A DNA stretch of 6,245 nt, from NCBI GenBank assembly GCA_034666965.1, contig JAXDKT010000043.1, forward strand, positions 1-6,245, in the 5' to 3' direction. This stretch comes from Chersky-267 sp034666965. GTDB taxonomy: Bacteria > Chloroflexota > Limnocylindria > Limnocylindrales > CSP1-4. The notes under the pieces were generated by a model, which was not told where the DNA came from, did no database searches, and worked only from the letters and a program-made list of their open reading frames with translations. The stretch's first letter is position 1. Every line of letters starts with the position of its first letter. Positions 5,131-6,245 of the stretch are shown here, one piece after another. Made by a program: the position numbers and the translations under genes.

Positions 5131-5230
5131 GCCCGCGCGGAAGCAGGCTCCAACGGGCTCTCGCCGGAAGCAGGCTCAAGCGGGCCCGCGCCGGAAGCAG
5201 GCTCCAACGGGCCCGCGCCGGAAGCAGGCA
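5131..5230 (+). repeat. 27-bp tandem repeat, three full copies plus a partial one
   Basis: Units begin with GGAAGCAGGC at 5139, 5166, 5193 and 5220, an exact 27-bp period. Copies 1-3 are complete and differ at a few positions; the fourth decays after about 16 bp. The bases before copy 1 (5131-5138) match the end of a unit with one base missing. Copies 2 and 3 contain GGGCCC-centred palindromes. The array lies between the methyltransferase stop and the XRE gene. The period is nine codons, and the frame in phase with the methyltransferase is open through it. Confidence 0.85.
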
Positions 5231-5291
5231 CAAACTCGAATCACGGTTCGCCGGTGAGTGGCCGACAAGCGGTGCCGGTCATCCTTGGCCG

Positions 5292-6032
5292 GTGGACGAC
5301 CTCCGGCTCGGGGCGGTGTTGCGCGCGATCCGGCATCGTCGCGGCTGGCGCCAACGCGATCTGGCCGAGGCGGTCGGTGTGCACCGGTCGATGGTGTCGC
5401 GCGTCGAGCGGGGCCACGCCGACGACCATACGATCCGCGCAATACGTGATCTTGCCGCCGCCCTGGACATCAGGATCGAGCTGGTACCGCGCTGGCGTGG
5501 CGCCGATCTCGAACGCCTGATCAACGCTGGCCACGCCCGTCTCCACGAGCAGGTCGCGCGGCTCTTCGCAGGCCTCGTCGGCTGGGTCGCGGCGCCCGAG
5601 GTGTCATTCTCGATCTTCGGGGAGCGCGGGATCGTCGACCTCCTGGCGTGGCACGAGGCCAGCGGCGCGCTGCTGGTGGTCGAGCTGAAGACCGACATCG
5701 TCGACGTCAACGAGTTGATCGGAACGATCGATCGGAAGCGGCGACTCGCGCCGCGGATCGGTCAGGAACGAGGCTGGGCGCCGGCGGCCGTCGGGTCCTG
5801 GGTCGTCGTTACCGACTCGAGCACGAATCGACGACGGGTCGAGGCGCACCGGACGCTCCTGCGATCCGCCTTTCCGGCCGACGGGCGAACCGTCTCGGCG
5901 TGGCTGCGGCAGCCGTCCGGCTCGATCAGCGGCCTGTCGTTCTTGTCAGCCGCGCATGGTGGGCACGGTAAGCGGAGTGCCGAGTCGATCCACCGCGTTC
6001 GGCGCGCCTCAGAACCGACCTCCCGAGCGTGA
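5292..6032 (+). CDS. XRE helix-turn-helix protein with C-terminal PD-(D/E)XK-like domain, 246 aa
   Basis: GTG at 5292 is the first usable start in an otherwise open frame; no strong ribosome site is seen. Residues 4-60 are a Cro/C1-type helix-turn-helix: LGAVLRAIRHRRGWRQRDLA, then VGVHRSMVSRVERG (28-41), then a helix ending LAAALDIRIEL. Residues 70-215 look like a restriction-endonuclease-fold domain. E86 lies in the first helix, FSIFGERGIVDLLAW (106-120) provides D116, and LLVVELKTDI (127-136) provides the E131-x-K133 pair. Together these make a D-(x14)-E-x-K site. Similar XRE proteins with this tail are familiar from actinobacterial and Chloroflexota genomes but have no established role. 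Catalysis is an inference: the fold may only bind DNA. It could be a regulator, a solitary defence-type nuclease, or an antitoxin-like factor. Tandem repeats lie on both sides. Confidence 0.8.
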   Translation: MDDLRLGAVLRAIRHRRGWRQRDLAEAVGVHRSMVSRVERGHADDHTIRAIRDLAAALDIRIELVPRWRGADLERLINAGHARLHEQVARLFAGLVGWVAAPEVSFSIFGERGIVDLLAWHEASGALLVVELKTDIVDVNELIGTIDRKRRLAPRIGQERGWAPAAVGSWVVVTDSSTNRRRVEAHRTLLRSAFPADGRTVSAWLRQPSGSISGLSFLSAAHGGHGKRSAESIHRVRRASEPTSRA

Positions 6033-6094
6033 ACTCGCGGATTGCTGCCGTCAGTTGGGTCCGTTTGGGGACGAATCTGCCTTCCACGGCCCTC

Positions 6095-6245
6095 TAGCGT
6101 GCGGACCATGCGCGCCTGACGCTGGACCGTGGCCCGACACCGCATAGCGTGCGGACCATGCGCGCCTGACGCTGGACCGTGGCCCGACACCGCATAGCGT
6201 GCGGACCATGCGCGCCTGACGCTGGACCGTGGCCCGACACCGCAT
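6095..6245 (+). repeat. Perfect 50-bp tandem repeat, three identical copies running to the window edge
   Basis: Units starting TAGCGTGCGGACCATG occur at 6095-6144, 6145-6194 and 6195-6244. All three are identical, and base 6245 begins a fourth. Upstream flank 6033-6094 is unique and shows no gene. There are no unique spacers, so this is not a CRISPR array. Each junction contains a 5-bp hairpin (CCGCA at 6140-6144 with TGCGG at 6150-6154). Each unit also holds TAGCGT seven bases before an ATG. Full identity implies recent expansion or gene conversion. The edge may be a contig end caused by the repeat. Confidence 0.9.

Noticed and set aside
5131..5230. CRISPR-like or attachment-site repeats
   Set aside because: The repeats are contiguous with a 27-bp period and no spacers, and no integrase or cas gene is present.
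4995..5231. Minus-strand ORF encoding GAGPLEPAS repeats
   Set aside because: It begins inside the 27-bp array and continues antisense to the methyltransferase C-terminus. The peptide repeat only reflects the DNA repeat period being a multiple of three.
6095..6245. CRISPR array
   Set aside because: All 50 bases of every unit are identical; there are no variable spacers and no cas genes.

Overview
The window is very GC-rich bacterial DNA. It is dense in genes, uses GTG and TTG starts freely, and has several ATG starts with no Shine-Dalgarno sequence that lie 6-8 nt after a TAnnnT box, as in leaderless transcripts. This style, together with a lipoprotein cupredoxin with auracyanin-like ligand spacing, a 7Fe ferredoxin and an XRE protein with a nuclease-like C-terminus, suggests a Chloroflexota lineage. 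Actinomycetota is the main alternative. The assignment is an inference; no rRNA or other phylogenetic marker is present.

Layout. Positions 1-828 (minus strand) hold a TraR/DksA-type C4 zinc-finger protein overlapping by 4 nt (GTGA) the start of a PLP-dependent threonine dehydratase that runs off the left edge. Divergent from these, a 60-aa YHS-domain metal-binding protein (929-1111) lies behind a promoter whose -10 box overlaps a perfect CsoR-like inverted repeat. Positions 1112-1360 carry short direct and inverted repeats and a 36-aa signal-peptide-like ORF. On the minus strand, 1361-1900 is an in-frame chimera. It joins the first half of a PotA-type ABC ATPase directly to the last transmembrane segment and tail of a PotC-type permease, and is best read as the scar of a large deletion in a polyamine transporter operon, or as an assembly join.

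From 2057 everything reads rightward. There is a cupredoxin lipoprotein, then a probable operon of 7Fe ferredoxin, a signal-less BtuF-like cobalamin-binding protein, and a zinc-ribbon/Pro-Ala linker/SAM-methyltransferase fusion. A 27-bp tandem repeat follows (5131-5230), then an XRE helix-turn-helix protein fused to a PD-(D/E)XK-like domain (5292-6032). The window ends in three identical copies of a 50-bp tandem repeat (6095-6244) that continue to the edge.

How the genes fit together: the YHS protein and the cupredoxin point to copper handling and extracytoplasmic electron transfer, and the ferredoxin to cytoplasmic electron transfer. The substrates of the methyltransferase and the XRE-nuclease-like protein cannot be told from sequence. 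No transposase, integrase, tRNA, rRNA or CRISPR array was seen. The most unusual items are the PotA-PotC chimera, the zinc-ribbon methyltransferase fusion, and the XRE-nuclease gene bracketed by two different tandem repeat arrays.
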